A program made the translations under genes and the position numbers. Shown here piece after piece: positions 13,046-26,217 of a DNA stretch of 64,000 bases (positions within the stretch are counted from its first letter, which is position 1; each line of letters opens with the position of its first letter). The DNA lies in NCBI RefSeq assembly GCF_030867145.1, contig NC_134418.1, positions 2,972,802 through 3,036,801 of the forward strand, read 5' to 3'. The notes beneath the pieces are model-generated. The model searched no databases. It was not told where the DNA came from and saw nothing but the letters and a program-made list of their open reading frames with translations. This stretch comes from Opisthocomus hoazin (lineage: Eukaryota > Chordata > Aves > Opisthocomiformes > Opisthocomidae).

Positions 13046-13410
13046 CACAGAACCATTAAATAACTGAGGCTGGAAGGTACCTCTGAGGTCTCCAGTCCAA
13101 GACTTGCCCAAAGGAAAGCCAACTTCCAAGTCATATCAGGTTGCTCAGGGTTAGGGTTTTGAGCATGAAGATGGGGATTGCACTTTGCTGAGCTCTTGTT
13201 CCTGTGTTCGATCACCCTCATCACCCTCAGGGTGCGTTTTTTCTTTCTTATATCCAGTTGGATTTATTTTTCCGGCAATTTGCATGTCATCCCTTTACTG
13301 TGCATCTCTAGGAAGCCTGTCTCAGTCTCTCTGACTTCTCTGTCATTCTCCCCACCTTCAAGATAGTAGAAGGCTTTACAGGATCCCTTTAAAATGTATC
13401 TGTATACAGC
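13046..13410 (-). mobile_element. Old, highly diverged CR1 copy
   Basis: The order of CR1 landmarks survives on the minus strand: a degraded octamer, GAGGCTGGAAGGTACCTCTG, CCAGTCCAAG, GTTGCTCAGGGTT, then GATCACCCTCATCACCCTCA and TTTTTTCTTTCTTATATCC, which correspond to the 'FFLRVT' coding part of ORF2. Substitutions and indels are frequent throughout, so it is much older than groups A and B. The 5' limit near 13410 is approximate. Confidence 0.6.
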
Positions 13411-14398
13411 CAGTTCTAGACATCTCGTAACTATCACTGTTATCCTAAGCCCATCTTCAGTCTGGAGGTCTGAAAATAAGGAATTGATGTGCTGGCTGTG
13501 TAGGAATGACTGGGGAAAGAACAAAGCTTAGCTGGCTCCTGGCAGGTAGCACAGAAGAAGGGAAGTTTGTCCTAAGGAGCTCTCCATTGGTTTATTCTAC
13601 AGCAACCATCTTGCAACTTGGTTTATTTAATTTCATTTTATGTTTGGAGGCCCGTTTCTCTGCTCTGTCACCTTCAGGCTGTGGGGTTTATTCGGGATCC
13701 TGGAAGTCTGGGAAGCCAGAACATGCTTTGTGTGAATGAGCTGCCTACGCTCTGCCTGGACCGCTCTGTGCCCTTCCGCCTCCAGCCTGAAGATGCACGA
13801 GACGGGTAATGCTCACCAGGCATTAGCACAGCCTGGACACCATGTTGGGCCTCACAAACTGTCCCCATGTCCTTCAGCTCCTCCATGGAGCCATATATCC
13901 CTCGTACTTCTGCCTGCTCCAAACCGCTCCAGCAAATTCCTCTCTACCACCTCCTTGGTGGACACATGTAGACCTTCACTTCAAAGGGACACATGCCTGT
14001 GTGCTTTGAGCTTCGGAAAGAGCTATTGTTTCAGCTGCCTGCTTTCATGGAGGTGCTTAATAGATGCTAACAACCACCTTCAAAGCAGGGCAGTGATTAG
14101 GCACAGAAGTGTCTGTGCAGGCTGTGGTTAGAGAGGAATCTGCATCTGTGCAGGCTTCACCCTGGCTCTCCGTGCTCTTAAGGTGGCCTTCCAGTAATGG
14201 TGAGGGTTTTGAAGTCTAGTCTGACACCAAGTCACCTCCTGCCCCAACTCAAAAGCATCTTAGGGCTTTTTAAGATAAAAAAATAATTAATGGTGAGTCT
14301 TCAGAATTTGCTCCTCAGATAACTGCTTGACTTGGAAGGAGAAATGTGAGTTTCCTAAGACCCTTTTTCTACTGGGCTCTGGGAGACAGAACTTACGA
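13411..14398. other. Unique sequence, no gene seen
   Basis: No repeat, exon or RNA gene recognised. Overlapping chance frames of about 60 to 130 codons lie on both strands. Confidence 0.4.
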
Positions 14399-14620
14399 AA
14401 TCATAAAAGCATTAGCATGGTTTGGGTTGGAAAGGACCTTCAAAGCTCATCTAGTCCAACACCCCTGCCGTGGGCAGGGACCCCTTCCACCAGCCCAGGC
14501 TGCTCCCAGCCCCGTCCAACCTGGCCTTGAACCCTGCCATGGAGGGGGCAGCCACAGCTTCTCTGGGCAGCCTGGGCCAGGGTCTCACCACCCTCAGATT
14601 AAAGAATTTCATAGTAAATC
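14399..14620 (-). mobile_element. CR1 LINE, 5'-truncated (group B)
   Basis: The 3' octamers are degraded to AATCATAAAAGCATTAGCAT, followed by GGTTTGGGTTGGAAAGGACC, CCGTGGGCAGGGACCCCTTCC and the group B body through CTTCTCTGGGCAGCCTGGG. The copy ends in the segment encoding the FFL/NLR strand near 14620, giving a fragment of about 220 bases on the minus strand. A short string TTTCATAGTAAA occurs both at its 5' end (about 14608) and again at about 14651, outside the element. Confidence 0.9.
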
Positions 14621-17600
14621 TTTCATTTACTGAATAAAATTAAAATTCATTTTCATAGTAAACCCTCTCCTTGCAAGGCCCTCTGACACCTCCCAGCACT
14701 GCCAGAAGCTTGGAGACCCAATATCCTTTTGGTGGACATCGGTGGACAATATCCTTTCGGCATTGATTTGCTGCAGCTGAATGCCTTAATGAGTTTAGGA
14801 GCTGCACCCAGCAGAAATGCAGCGTGCCACGTGTCCGTGCAGCAGTGGCCTCGGCTGGGAGATTTATTCAAGCACCCTCTGAGAGCCTTTAACTGGGACC
14901 TCTCCTGGCACACAAGCAGCCTGGCCTGCTGGCATGCTTGGGGAGGACCCACATCACGAGGAGTCCAGCAGAATTTCCATCTGGCTTGCTGGATCGCCTG
15001 ACAGAATTACATTGTGAAGAGCATTGCCAGGTGATGCCAACTGTGCTTTGCGGCTCTCGGTCTCCACAAGGGATAAAAAAGCTTGCAACAAGGACTCAGC
15101 TGGTAAGGGTGTTAGCAAAGGGTGAGAGCTCGCTTCCCCCGAGCAGCATCGTTGCTGCCACGCTGCTAGCAGAAAGGGCCTTGTGTGCTTCAGCAATCAG
15201 ATGTGACTTGAAGACACAGAAGAAGGAGATCTGCTGGGAAAGAAGAAGCTATTTTCGTTTGGAGGTCACAAAAAAAAGCATTTGTGACCACAGCCGCCTT
15301 ACAAACAGAGGCCCCTTATTGTTTGCAGAGACACCCTTGGCAACCTTTCTTAGCAGCCTGGATAGGAACCAAGAAGGGCTTTGTGAAGCCTTATAAAAGG
15401 GCATTATGAGCGGGGGGCCCCCATGGGCGGGCGGGATGTGCCAGGGCAGTCCTCCCTAGAGGGAGCTGCGCAAAGCAGGAATCTCCAGGAGATGTTTTGT
15501 AGGCTGCACCTAGGCTCCCGTGTGCTGGGGATGGGACCGTTGCTCCCACCTGCCTGCTCAGGACATCCTGCCAGTCGATAGAGAAGCTGTTCATGAAGGT
15601 GAGCAATCAATGTGGGTGATCCAACTTGCACAACCTCACTGAAACCCACCACAGTGTAACCATGTAACAGCTGAAATGGGGCTGAAGTGGTTTTGGTCCT
15701 GGGCTGCTCCATTGCAGAACATCTGAGCAGCACTCGTCAGATGTCCCAGACAAAGAAAAGCCCACTTTCCTGTGAAAATGGTAGAAGACCCCTGGTGAAA
15801 TCCAGTCCTTGTTGTTTAATAGGATATTAGCACTTGTATCCCAACCCCAAATCAGGTCCATGGGCTCTGGAAAGGATTTTTCTTCTCTTTGGTCACTTGG
15901 CACCATGAGTAAGGCTGAATAGCCAAGATGTAATGCTCTCTGGAGGGAGGCATGAGTGTGTTAAAGACGATAAAATAAAGCTGGCTTCATCCCAGACTTA
16001 TACATGTGGTCTCCCTCTGTGGGGGTTCTCCCACTGTTGGCTCTCTGGCTGGAGGACCAGCTACCTTGAGATGCTGACACAGGTCAGCTGCGTACCCAGC
16101 CATGACAAGAGGTTTCCTCAGGAAGGATGGTCTAAAAGTCCGGGCTGTTTTGCTGTCTCCATGTCTCAGGGTGTCTCGCTGAACCAGCAGGTAATGATGT
16201 AGAAGCTCCCAAATCCTGCCCACATGCTTGTCACACCAGAAGGACACATCACCTTGTCAGCAGTGCAAGAAAACAAGCCTTTCAGGAGGAGGAGGTTGGT
16301 TTACGTGGCAACCACAGCCAGGACTGCTGTTTCTGCAGACAGACTCAGAGCAGACCCAGAGACACTCCTTCTGCTTAGCTACCAGGAAGAAAAACCAAGC
16401 CAATGCCAACCCTGGGTATATTCGATGGAGATGACAGCAGCGGGGAACCTTCCAGCTGTGCTGGACCACAAACCCTGTGGGGTGAAGCCACAGACCCCAC
16501 TGGGGCTCTGGATAATAGTGCTTTCCCTCCTTCCTTCCTTGGTTTCCTGACAAGGTCTACCCCAGTGCCAGCCCTCTTGTCACAAGATGAGTGGGATGTG
16601 GCCACACAACAGGGAACCCTCTGTTTAGACACCAAGTTGCACATCTGTCCTCTTACTTGGACACGCAGGCTGAGCCCATCCGTGACCTGGCGTGTGCCCA
16701 TGACACCATGCAAGGGGGCCACATTTGGGTCATTTGATGCATGTGACATTCAGGAATGTTGAGATCATCAACAAGAAGAGGCCATCGGTGGCTTTTTGCT
16801 TGTACCTGGGGCACCTTGAGAAAATGGGGAGGTGGCATGAGCCATTCTGCAAGCCCCCTTATGTGTGGATGCCCGGGGCAGCCCCACACCAGACTGCTGG
16901 TTTCCACCCACCGTGGTCTGGCAGGGGTGAGATCAAGCTCCATCTCTGGTGCCTTGTATGTGGGCTCCATCTCCTGGCTGCTCTGCAAACCCCACTGCAC
17001 CCAGCCCTGTACCTGGGCACTGTCTGGCTCCCAACAAGGACAGCACCATCCGGCAGATGCTGCCACCGCTACGTCCTCGGCTCCTTCCCGGACACTTCTC
17101 CATCCGGACACTTCTCCATGCAGCCCTGCTTTGCAGCCTGTGCTTTTAGCTAAAGAGCTGTTGTATCACAGCCCGATTGCCAAGAGTTTCCCCAAGATGG
17201 GCTCCTGTTGCAAAGTGAGCGGCTCCATCTCATCCCCTTCTGACTTTCCTTTTGGAGCTGGCTATCATCACCCCGTACTTCACCCATCACATTGGATCTG
17301 AAGCACCTTCCAGCTAAGCTGATCTTCAGCTCTCCAGGGGGTTTGGCTGATGGCTCCAACCTCCTCGTGGTGAGAAGCCCTGCCCGAACCCCGGGCTCTC
17401 CTCCCGTGCTGCTGGGAGGAGGCTTTGCAACCCACCATGACAGCGTCTGGAGAAGGCCAGCTTCCACCAGCTGGACTGTAGCCGGGAGAAGCTTTCTCAG
17501 CAAGGATAAATTTGCCAAAATTAGGATCTCAGACTATCTACAAAGTCAAGACAAATTAGTTTTGGCAGGCGAAACCCCAGCAGAATCTGAGCAGAGAAGT

Positions 17601-20583
17601 TGCTGGAGCGACTGGTGAAGCCCTGTTTTACTGGTGGCTGCACCAGCCTGCCACTGGGACTGACCCTGTGGGTCTATAAGATGCCTTCAGCCCCATGCTA
17701 AAGGGGCAATCCTAGTGTCCCTGTAATCCACACAGCAGTGTTGAAGTTTAAGCCATTTCCCCCTTGCCATAACAACAAGGCTGGCTGGTATCTGGGCATG
17801 GATCAGAGCTCTCTCATGGTCTGTCCTGGTCAAACTGTTCAACCAAGTGTGAAGCACTAAAGTATTTGCCAAGGTGATACTGGGAACAGCTCTAGCTGAT
17901 ACTGCAGGGCATTCTCCCAGAAAAGAGAAAATTGAAGCATCCTTCTCTTTTCTTTCTCATTACTCGCACAAAATTGCCCAATGTCAGCAAAGGGATGGAG
18001 AAGAGCATCCCTCAGCTCCGACCTCTGCCTGGGATCTCCCTGGGCAGGGCTCCAGAGCAGTGCCCTGGTCCATGTCTCCCACCGGGAGATACTCCATGAG
18101 CAGGGAGGCCATGAGGACCTGAGCTCTTTGTGTGCTGTGTAGGGGCCCATGTGGTTTTACGTCAAGTGAAACATTTCTGACAAGCATAGAAATAAATGAA
18201 GATTTTTATTTTGTGGGTTATGACAAGAAATTAAAAAAAGAGTGCAATTTTCTATTTGGCACTTGGGAAGTAGACAACGACTGCCAACAAGAAATAAGTG
18301 ATTCAGGGGTTGCACAGATGAGAGAGCTGGGAGTAATGTGATTAATAGAAGAAGGAGGAACAGGCTGGCGAGGAAGATGCGTTGTCTAACAGCCAGGAGC
18401 AGTTCTCCAAGAAAGCGAGGAGAGCCCCAGCATGGGCAACTTGCAGTTTCCGATAGGCACAACCCCAGAAAACATCCCGCTGAGGATGGTCCCGTCCTGC
18501 AAACCCACACTGGTGGGCAGGGCGGCTGCCAGAGCTCATCCGTCGCTTGCTGGCTGCAGTTTCTTTGATTTTCACACATTCTCCAGACTTGTAAGACTGG
18601 CTCCGAAAGTGATGAGCAGTTGCAAGATTAATTGCTTTGAAAGCACAAAAGGAACAGAAAATGCCTGGGGGCACTGGGACAGATAATATGTTGTATTCAT
18701 AAAGGTTTTAATAATTTATTGCCAGCAGCTGTATAAAGTTATTCTGTCCCCTTCCACTGCTCCTCTTCAAGGACGACTCAAGGCAGCTCGGTTCCTGCTC
18801 AAGGAGCGCTAATCAAAGGATGCCTTGAATCCTTCTAGGTGGAGTCATATTTTATTAACTAAAGAAACTTGTTTGCTGGTAAGAAATTAAAATCACTTTT
18901 ACCAAGTTCAGGCCTCATGAAAAATTCCAGAGGAATACCCTGGAAATCAAAGATGGTGTTTTCCTCGGCTCTCACTGGGGAAAGAAAACCTGCTCAGGGG
19001 AAGGAGTTAAGCATGTCTTTAAAATTAAGTGTGTACCCAAGTGATTTCCTGAAATGGAGCCCAAAGTGCTGCACGGTGCAGCGCTGCAGGACTCTGCTGC
19101 AGACCCCCACGGCCTTCGGCACTGGGAAGGATGGGCATCTGTCCGGGTTTATACCTTCAGATGTCGGTGCCTTACACGCAATTCCTGCAACAGGGCATTT
19201 GGTTTCTTCAATATGAGCCCGTTCCCTGATCACCATAAACCTAGTGATCAGCCATAAGAGACAAGAAAAACTTTCCTAGAATGATGGAGGAGTGGAAAGG
19301 GAAGATATTGGATTGAAAAAGTGGGGAGAAAACTAGAAGTGTCCAATGAGCAAGCCTAGAGCACCTTCCATTTGCATTTTGTGTTTTATTCTGTTTGGAG
19401 GCATTTCCGACAAAAATATTATCCTGGTTGTAAACTGGAGAGCAGGATATTGCTGCGAAGAGATGAACTCGGCCTGAATGTGCCTGGGGTAAGCGGTCAT
19501 CCTGGCTTAGCTGGCGATGCTGCCACAGAGCTCGTCATGCAGAGGATGTGCAGATGGGGTTTTTTTGGGGCACCGGTGGTTTGGTGAAGTCCTCTTTGAT
19601 GTTTGTGATTGCCCACGGGAGAAGCAGGTGGAGAGTGGGGCTGGCGGGGTAAACGGGATCTTTTCTCCTTCTCTTTTTAGGGGAAAGTGAATGAAATTAA
19701 AACTTATGAGAAGCAGGAAGGGGTGTGAAGGCCAAGGGCTTGGTGAATACACTGGGGGAAGACCAAGCTGCATACCACTCCTGGAGATGGGAGCAGTTTC
19801 CATGCTGACCCTCAGCTCCTACCATCACATTTTGTCCAGTTTGATCAAAGTTGGGGGGTGAAGAGGTCCTCTGGCCTAGAGGGGCTGTGGAGGGGACAAT
19901 CTGGAGGCAGTGTGGAGGTGGGTGGCAGTTGGCACGCAGAAGATGCACCAGGGGACCCCTCTCACCACCAATGGGGTAGAAGCTGGGGAGCCCACAGATG
20001 TGCTGGTTGACAAACCAGGCTGAGAAGGAGATGACATCAGGCCTCGGGCAGGATGGACCCCTCTCCTCCAGGGTTGGGCCTGTGGGTGGGTTTGCAAACA
20101 GGTCCAGGTTTGCACTTGAGAGGAAGAACCTGTCTCCTCTGATCACCAGCTAAAGCAGGTGTGATGACTTCTCCAAGATCAAAGTCAAGACTGGCATTTT
20201 TTTCTAAAGGCTGTGCTCCTGAGAAGAGGCACACAGAAGAGGTGAACAGCCATCTATGCCGTTGTGGTACAATGATTTGGGGGCATCAAGTGAGATTGTA
20301 GGTTGGCTGGTTCAAAACCAGCAGCACAGAGGAGGGTTGACCAGTGCAACTGGTTTCTGTAGGTTGATGTGGAAGCCAACACTTTCCATGGATTCAGAAA
20401 TCAGTTGGCCAATTCTGTTAAACACAGGACCATCTAGTTTGTACCTGGCATCCACGAAGCCATGGAGAGCTGCAGGCTGGGGAGGGGGGTGGTGTCCAAG
20501 GAAGGACCACTCTGCACTTGCTGTAATGCTCTGCTGTTAGCTAGGGGCAGCCAGCATCTGGGGCTAAGGGAAGCTTTAGGTTG
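14621..20583. other. Unique stretch, no gene seen
   Basis: About 6 kb without a recognised repeat family or exon. Minor features are a 28-bp-spaced duplicate of CAATATCCTTT at 14719 and 14747, a 16-bp tandem pair at 17088 to 17119, and an AT-rich stretch at about 18185 to 18350. Confidence 0.4.
17088..17119. repeat. 16-bp tandem duplication
   Basis: CCGGACACTTCTCCAT occurs twice back to back without a mismatch, consistent with recent replication slippage. Confidence 0.85.
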
Positions 20584-20842
20584 ATCACAGAATCACAGAA
20601 TCACAGAATGGTAGGGGTTGGAAGGGACCTCTGTGGGTCATCTAGTCCGACCCTCCTGCTGAAGCAGGGTCACCTACAGTAGGCTGTAGAGGAACTTGTC
20701 CAGGCGGGTCTTGAATATCTCCAGAGAAGGAGACTCCACAACCTCCCTGGGCAGCCTGTTCCAGTGCTCCGTCACCCTCAGAGGGAAGAAGTTCTTCCTC
20801 ATGTTCAGATGGAACTTCCTGTGCTTCAGTTTGTGCCCATTG
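20584..20842 (-). mobile_element. CR1 LINE, 5'-truncated (group A1)
   Basis: Three ATCACAGA units are followed by GTAGGGGTTGGAAGGGACCT, GGGTCATCTAGTCCGACCC, GAAGCAGGGTCACCTACAG and GGCGGGTCTTGAATATCTCC, the A1 variant also present at 29.6 and 50.1 kb. The fragment breaks off at TTTGTGCCCATTG (20842), in the region encoding 'RTRGNGHKL' on the minus strand. Length is about 260 bases. Confidence 0.95.
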
Positions 20843-23291
20843 ATCCACGATGGCCATTTGTAGGATCTTCCATTCTGAACCTCCCACGTTCGAAATGCAA
20901 ATTAATTCAGCCAAATCCTATGGCTTGAATTATTCTGGGGGTCCAATTACACAAACACAATGATCCCTTTCAGCCTCAAAATCTGTGAATAAAGCCAACA
21001 AGAACCATTCTTCTATCTGTCGAAGATCTGGCCCACAGAGAATAAAAGCTGCTTTAAATTGAGCCTGCTTCAGCTCAGAGAAGCCACAAATTATATGAAT
21101 AATTTATGAAACTAGACAGGACACAGAGGGGAATAAAAAATGATCTTCCACTTGACAACGGAAGAGACAAAGAGCAAGGCTTCTCTTAATGAAGGGAGGT
21201 TGAAGTCCCTGGCGGGAGGATCGGGCCGGGTTCATTTGGAAGCTGGCTTGGGTTGGCATGACTTGCCGTGACTGCCTTTGCTGAGTTATAAGTGACTCAT
21301 GAGCTCAGCTGACTGAGGGGAAAACCAGATGGATTAGATCAACGGGAAGAAAAATTAATGGCATTCCTTCCCTGGGCAGGCACCTATAGGAAAGCAACCC
21401 TTAGGCTTTGCGCTTGTGTGCTGCCTCGGAGCCTCACACTGCCAAGTAGAGGGATTTTGAGAGAAAAAAATGTGGCCAAATTGCCATCGAGCATCAACTG
21501 GCGCCATTGAGCTGATGGTGGAGGTGTCTGGCCCACGTTCCCCAGGGACGGACGGGCTCCCCAGGTCTCCGTGCATCTCCTGTCCCCAGCAAGGTGAGTG
21601 CTTGCCAGTAAAGCTGAGCTATGGAACCGCTCACTATTCCAGTGGGACACCTCATTTCCGTGGAAACAGAGTCTTCATCACAAATGTTTTGCTATTGCTG
21701 CTCCTGGGCTTCCCCGGAGACGCTTTCCTGACCTCTCCAGGCATTTTGGTTTTTCTGTTGCAATTAATATCCTCATTCACATCCTCGTGCTCTTGGCAAG
21801 TCGGAGGGTGGCATAAAGACTTTGGCATTCAACATTTCATTACCAGGCAGTGCAAGATATTAACAGGGATAGTTACAAGTAAATGTCCTCTTTGTGAAGG
21901 AAAATGAACTGATTTATGACACACAGCCTTGCTTGTTTCCACAAGGGAAGGAGAAATTCAGGGTGATATCTCTCCAGCCTGTGTTCAGATGCCCATTAAA
22001 AATAAAGCTTAAGTCCTAAACAAGGGTTTGCCTGAAGAGTTTGTGTATTATAGAAATTCCTGTGTAAATAAAGATAGGCTGCTGTGTCTATGTGACAACA
22101 AGGATTTCTGATCGAGTCTGAGCAGGTCGCGTTCAAATCCTGCCTGGCTGAACCAAGGCATGGGAAACTAAATTCAGCATCTTTCTAGAAAGGGAACTTG
22201 CAGTCTCTCTTCCCTTCCCCTTCCTTTCACCGAGTCACGCTACTAGTCTATCTGGAAGTCATTTAATTAATTTGATTAATTAGTCTGATTCTGCAGCATC
22301 TCTAAAGCCTTTTCATTAAAACAGACGTTGTTCCTCCTCAGTCTTTCTTTAAAACTCCCTCTTTTCATCCAGGTCTGCAAACTCCCTGAGCATTAACTGT
22401 GCTGGTATAGGAAGGGTAAAAATACCCTCGCTCACATGTTTTCATGGTTTTCCTGATTTTCTGCTCTTGAAAACCCCTAGTGCGGGCTGTGAGCTGAATC
22501 CCCCATCCAGGAAGGACATGAGGAGGATGCTGGAGCATCTCGGGACCACTGGCGGTGGAAGAAGCTGTCCCGGCCCAAGGAGGGAGAGGGATGGAGCGGG
22601 GACAGGGGGACAGGATGAGGTCCCCGTGGCCTCCTGCCTCCTCTGGCCCCAACAGCACTGTCAGCTCAGGTTCTGGCTGAGGCTGAGGAGCCACGTGGTA
22701 CCGACAGTGTATGGGGTGGCTTTGCCTCTGCCTAGCAGCTTTATTGGCTTTTAAGCGGCATAAACAATGAGTCAGTGACAGATACTGCCATTAGCATCCC
22801 ACCCGGGCTGCCAAATTCCCCCAAAAAGGGGAAGGGAGTTTCATCTGTGCTGCCTTTACACAGCCGGGCTGGTGCCTGCGTCAGGGGTGAGATTCTCGGC
22901 TGGACCAGAGACCCTGGGGTAAGCCTTGCCCCCACCCTACTGCAGGGGTCAAGGGCTGCAAGAAGGCAGCGGGTTTTTCTTGCCTAGTACAACTCCCTGT
23001 ATTCATTTGAAACAAACAAAAAAAAAACCCAAACAAGGAGAAAATGGACAGGGATCTTGCAAAAAAACACCCATTCCACCTGGTAATGTCCTCGTTCAAT
23101 GTCCATGCAGGATGCACAAGGGGATGATGCCAAAGATGGTTTTGTTCCTGTCCGCTTGACTTTGCAGCCCAAGTTCATTCCCTTGCGTATGAGATCATTA
23201 GATCTTCATCAAATCTGCTTTATGGGCTACTGGCTCCAAACTTGGGGCCAGCTGCAGGAGCAGTGCCCAAACAGTCATCGCATCAACGCTA
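20843..23291. other. Unique sequence, no gene seen
   Basis: No supported gene. AT-rich, repeat-free blocks occur at 21000 to 21180 and around 22261 to 22283, where ATTTAATTAATTTGATTAAT forms a cluster of homeodomain-type TAATTA/TTAATTAA sites. An A-rich tract lies at about 23010 to 23035. Confidence 0.4.
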
Positions 23292-23430
23292 TGGCAGTGT
23301 TCAAGGCCAGGTTGGATGGGGCTTTGAGCAGCCTGGTCTGGTGGAAAGTGTCCCTGTCCGTGGCAGGGGAGTTGGAACGAGATGATCTATAAGGTCGCTT
23401 CCAACCCAAACCATTCCGTGATTCTATGAA
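23292..23430 (+). mobile_element. CR1 LINE 3' fragment (group B)
   Basis: The plus strand reads GTTCAAGGCCAGGTTGGATG, a segment meaning the 'FKARLDGAL' end of ORF2, then the short 3' untranslated region, CTTCCAACCCAAACC and a single ATTCTATG octamer. It is therefore the last 140 bases of a group B element on the plus strand. Confidence 0.92.
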
Positions 23431-26217
23431 TACCTCTTAGTGTTGCAGCTGTGATACTGATGTAGCCATGGTCCTACCATGACAGTCCAGTGAGGAAGAG
23501 AGCAAGCTACCACGGATACAAGTCATCTTTACATAAAATGCAACCAAACCTGAGAAATTCTCATTTCACTACCTGGGTAAAAAAATATCCCAGTCTCAAG
23601 CATCGAAGAGGAACAAAAACCAGCTGGGCAACAAGTGCGTGTCTTGAATTTCTCGCTTCTGATCTGCGCACTCTCTGCATTGGCGACGTGTAGAAGATAA
23701 AGCCGAAATCAGAAGAAACCTTTATTCTCTGTTAATTGAGAGCCATCACCTAGTTAAATCAAAGACACAAATGTCTTTTTTTCTTCCTTCTCCTTTTTTG
23801 ACGTCCCAGACCAATTTTGCTGTCTCCAAGACTTGTGAAGTGATAATTGCTCCACCTGCACTATGCAATCTCCTCTGGAGAAAGCTCCTTGTCTTCAACT
23901 CGGGCAGTGATCGGGTGCATCTGTATGTTAATGTATTCACAGCCCTTTCTTGCACAGTCTTCCACAGGAGACAAAATAGCTGGTAGAGGGCTAAAAGAGG
24001 AAGAGGAATTTCATTTTCATTGACTTGGGAAGGCAAAATATTTAGCACGGTAAGACAAAGGCGGTTGTTGTTGCTTTTTGAACTAACAAGACTGAAAATA
24101 GGAGATAAAAGATGCAATCGCTTGGTTCAAATTCCATTTCAATCCCTTTTTTCTCACCTAGAGAGTGTCTGATGCCTGACGTACAGAGAGGGATTGTTGC
24201 TGTGATTGTCACCCAAATATGTCACCCAGCTCGTCAGCTTTTTGCTTCTTTGTTTATTGCTTTTGATAGTTCTTCCTCATCTTTCAGGACCAAGTCTTTC
24301 AGGACTCCTCCTTTGCTGCCTGTCACTCCTCACATCATTCCTTTTCCAGTCCCGGTCGATGTGAATATTGTTTGCGATGTCCAAGGGCTCTCCTCCACGT
24401 TAAACCTGATCTAGGCAGAGTCATGTCCATGGCTGAAAACCTCCTGGCAGCACTGATGAAGAGACAACGAGGCTCAGAAACTCTCGTGGCTTTTCTCTGT
24501 CCCTGCTGAACAGCGTCCTGAGCAGCAGATGAGCAGCATCAACAATGGAAAGTAATTGAATTTTAATTCGCATTGGCTGTGATCGTCTCCATAGGCAGGG
24601 CAAATTTGACAGACAGATTTCAGCCCTGCTGTTCTCTCTTGGGTGACTGAGATGAGGAGGTTGTGAAAATGCTCACGTATTCTCCTTTAGCGCAGAAAGC
24701 AGACCTCTCACTTTTCCCTTCCTTGTCCCCCCTTGCGGTTCACAGCCCCCAGGCTCGTGACCACTTCATGGCACCCCACATTTTAGAAAGATCACGTCCC
24801 TGGTGAACAGGAGGCACAAAGCTGAAGCACAAGTGAGGAAGGTGCCTGCTTACATCCATAGCTATTGGTCCCTGCAAGTGTGGACTGGACCCTTAATCAC
24901 CAAGGATGGTGACGTTCTCTTTTGTCCAAAGGCCCTTTGACATCCCTGTTTTCTTCCCCCACTGCTGCTTTCTCTGCTTCTCCCCTTCCCTGTTAACAAG
25001 CACACTTTTACAGCTGCTCTTCTTCCCGTGACCTTTGTGTACTTTTATATTCACTGATCAAACGTTTGAGGAGGGAGGGAGGGAGGTGAAGGTGTTTCGT
25101 GAGTTGATTTATATCTTATTGACAGGATTCTCTCCAGTGCTTTTGATACACCGACTCAAGCATATTGATCTCTCTGGCTGTACATTTTTTTCCGCTCCGA
25201 GCCTCCCTTCCTACCAGCAGTGACTCAGGCCGTCTTCACGGCGCGTTGGTCTTCATGTGCAGACCCTGCCGATACTGACTCCGCGCGTGTGTGTGCGAGC
25301 ATCCACAAGATTAATTTGCAAAACTGCAATGCAGGTAGCATCAAGATTGTTCAAATAAACAAAAACTATGTCGGGGCTGTAGAACTGTTCTTTCTAGCTC
25401 AGTCTTCTAGGAAGAAAACAGCGAGTATCTCGTGGCTGCCAACAGCCCTAGCAGCAAGTCGATGGAGGGGACAGTGGAGGAAACTGATTGCCCCATTAAC
25501 CCAGTGTGGGATACCAGATTTTTTGCACTGTGTCCCTGAGCCTATGCAGGACCATCGCTTCGGCGTCGTGTTAGGGGACGTCGTGGGATGCACTGCTTCT
25601 GGATGAAGCTGAGGGCTCGGCGGCGTGACAGCACTGACGGATCTCCATGTTGTTTCCGAAAGCTGGAGGTGAGAAGCTCAATTTTCCAGCCCACTTCCCA
25701 GCCCATCATTGTCTCGATTAGATAAAATATTCTTTGTTTCCTGCCCTAAATGACTGGGTGGTATTCCTCCACCCTGTTTCGCTCAAGCCCAGTATGTAAA
25801 TCGTCTCTAATCACTGCTGGGTTACAGGGAGGGCAAAATTTCAGCATGAAAAAATTCCACACTTCCAAATCAGGTTGCTCTGAGTCAGCGAAAACATTGC
25901 AACCTCTCCTGGAGAGTACCACTGAAAATCCCCCAAACCTTCTGGTCAATCAAAATGTTCTGTTTCTATTTTGACTGTTTTCTTTTTCATTACGTAAGAC
26001 ACCAAAATAAAAAGCCCTCCTGATAAAGAAGATGAAAAGGCTTCACTCTGCAATGTTAAAATGTTCTGTTCTGATACCTGTAAAACACTTGCAAGCTATT
26101 TATATTTCTTTTGAAGCTGGGTTTTAATTAAATCTTTAGTCTCAGGGAAACTTACCTCTTTGAGTTACCTCGGCAAATATTTCAACCTGGTCCACTAAGA
26201 ACTATTAGCTGTAGAAA
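23431..26217. other. Unique sequence, no gene seen
   Basis: No supported gene. A (GGGA)n run lies at 25069 to 25087. Reading frames are short and undistinguished. Confidence 0.4.
25069..25087. repeat. (GGGA)n microsatellite
   Basis: About four GGGA units on the plus strand, purine-only for about 20 bases. Confidence 0.7.
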
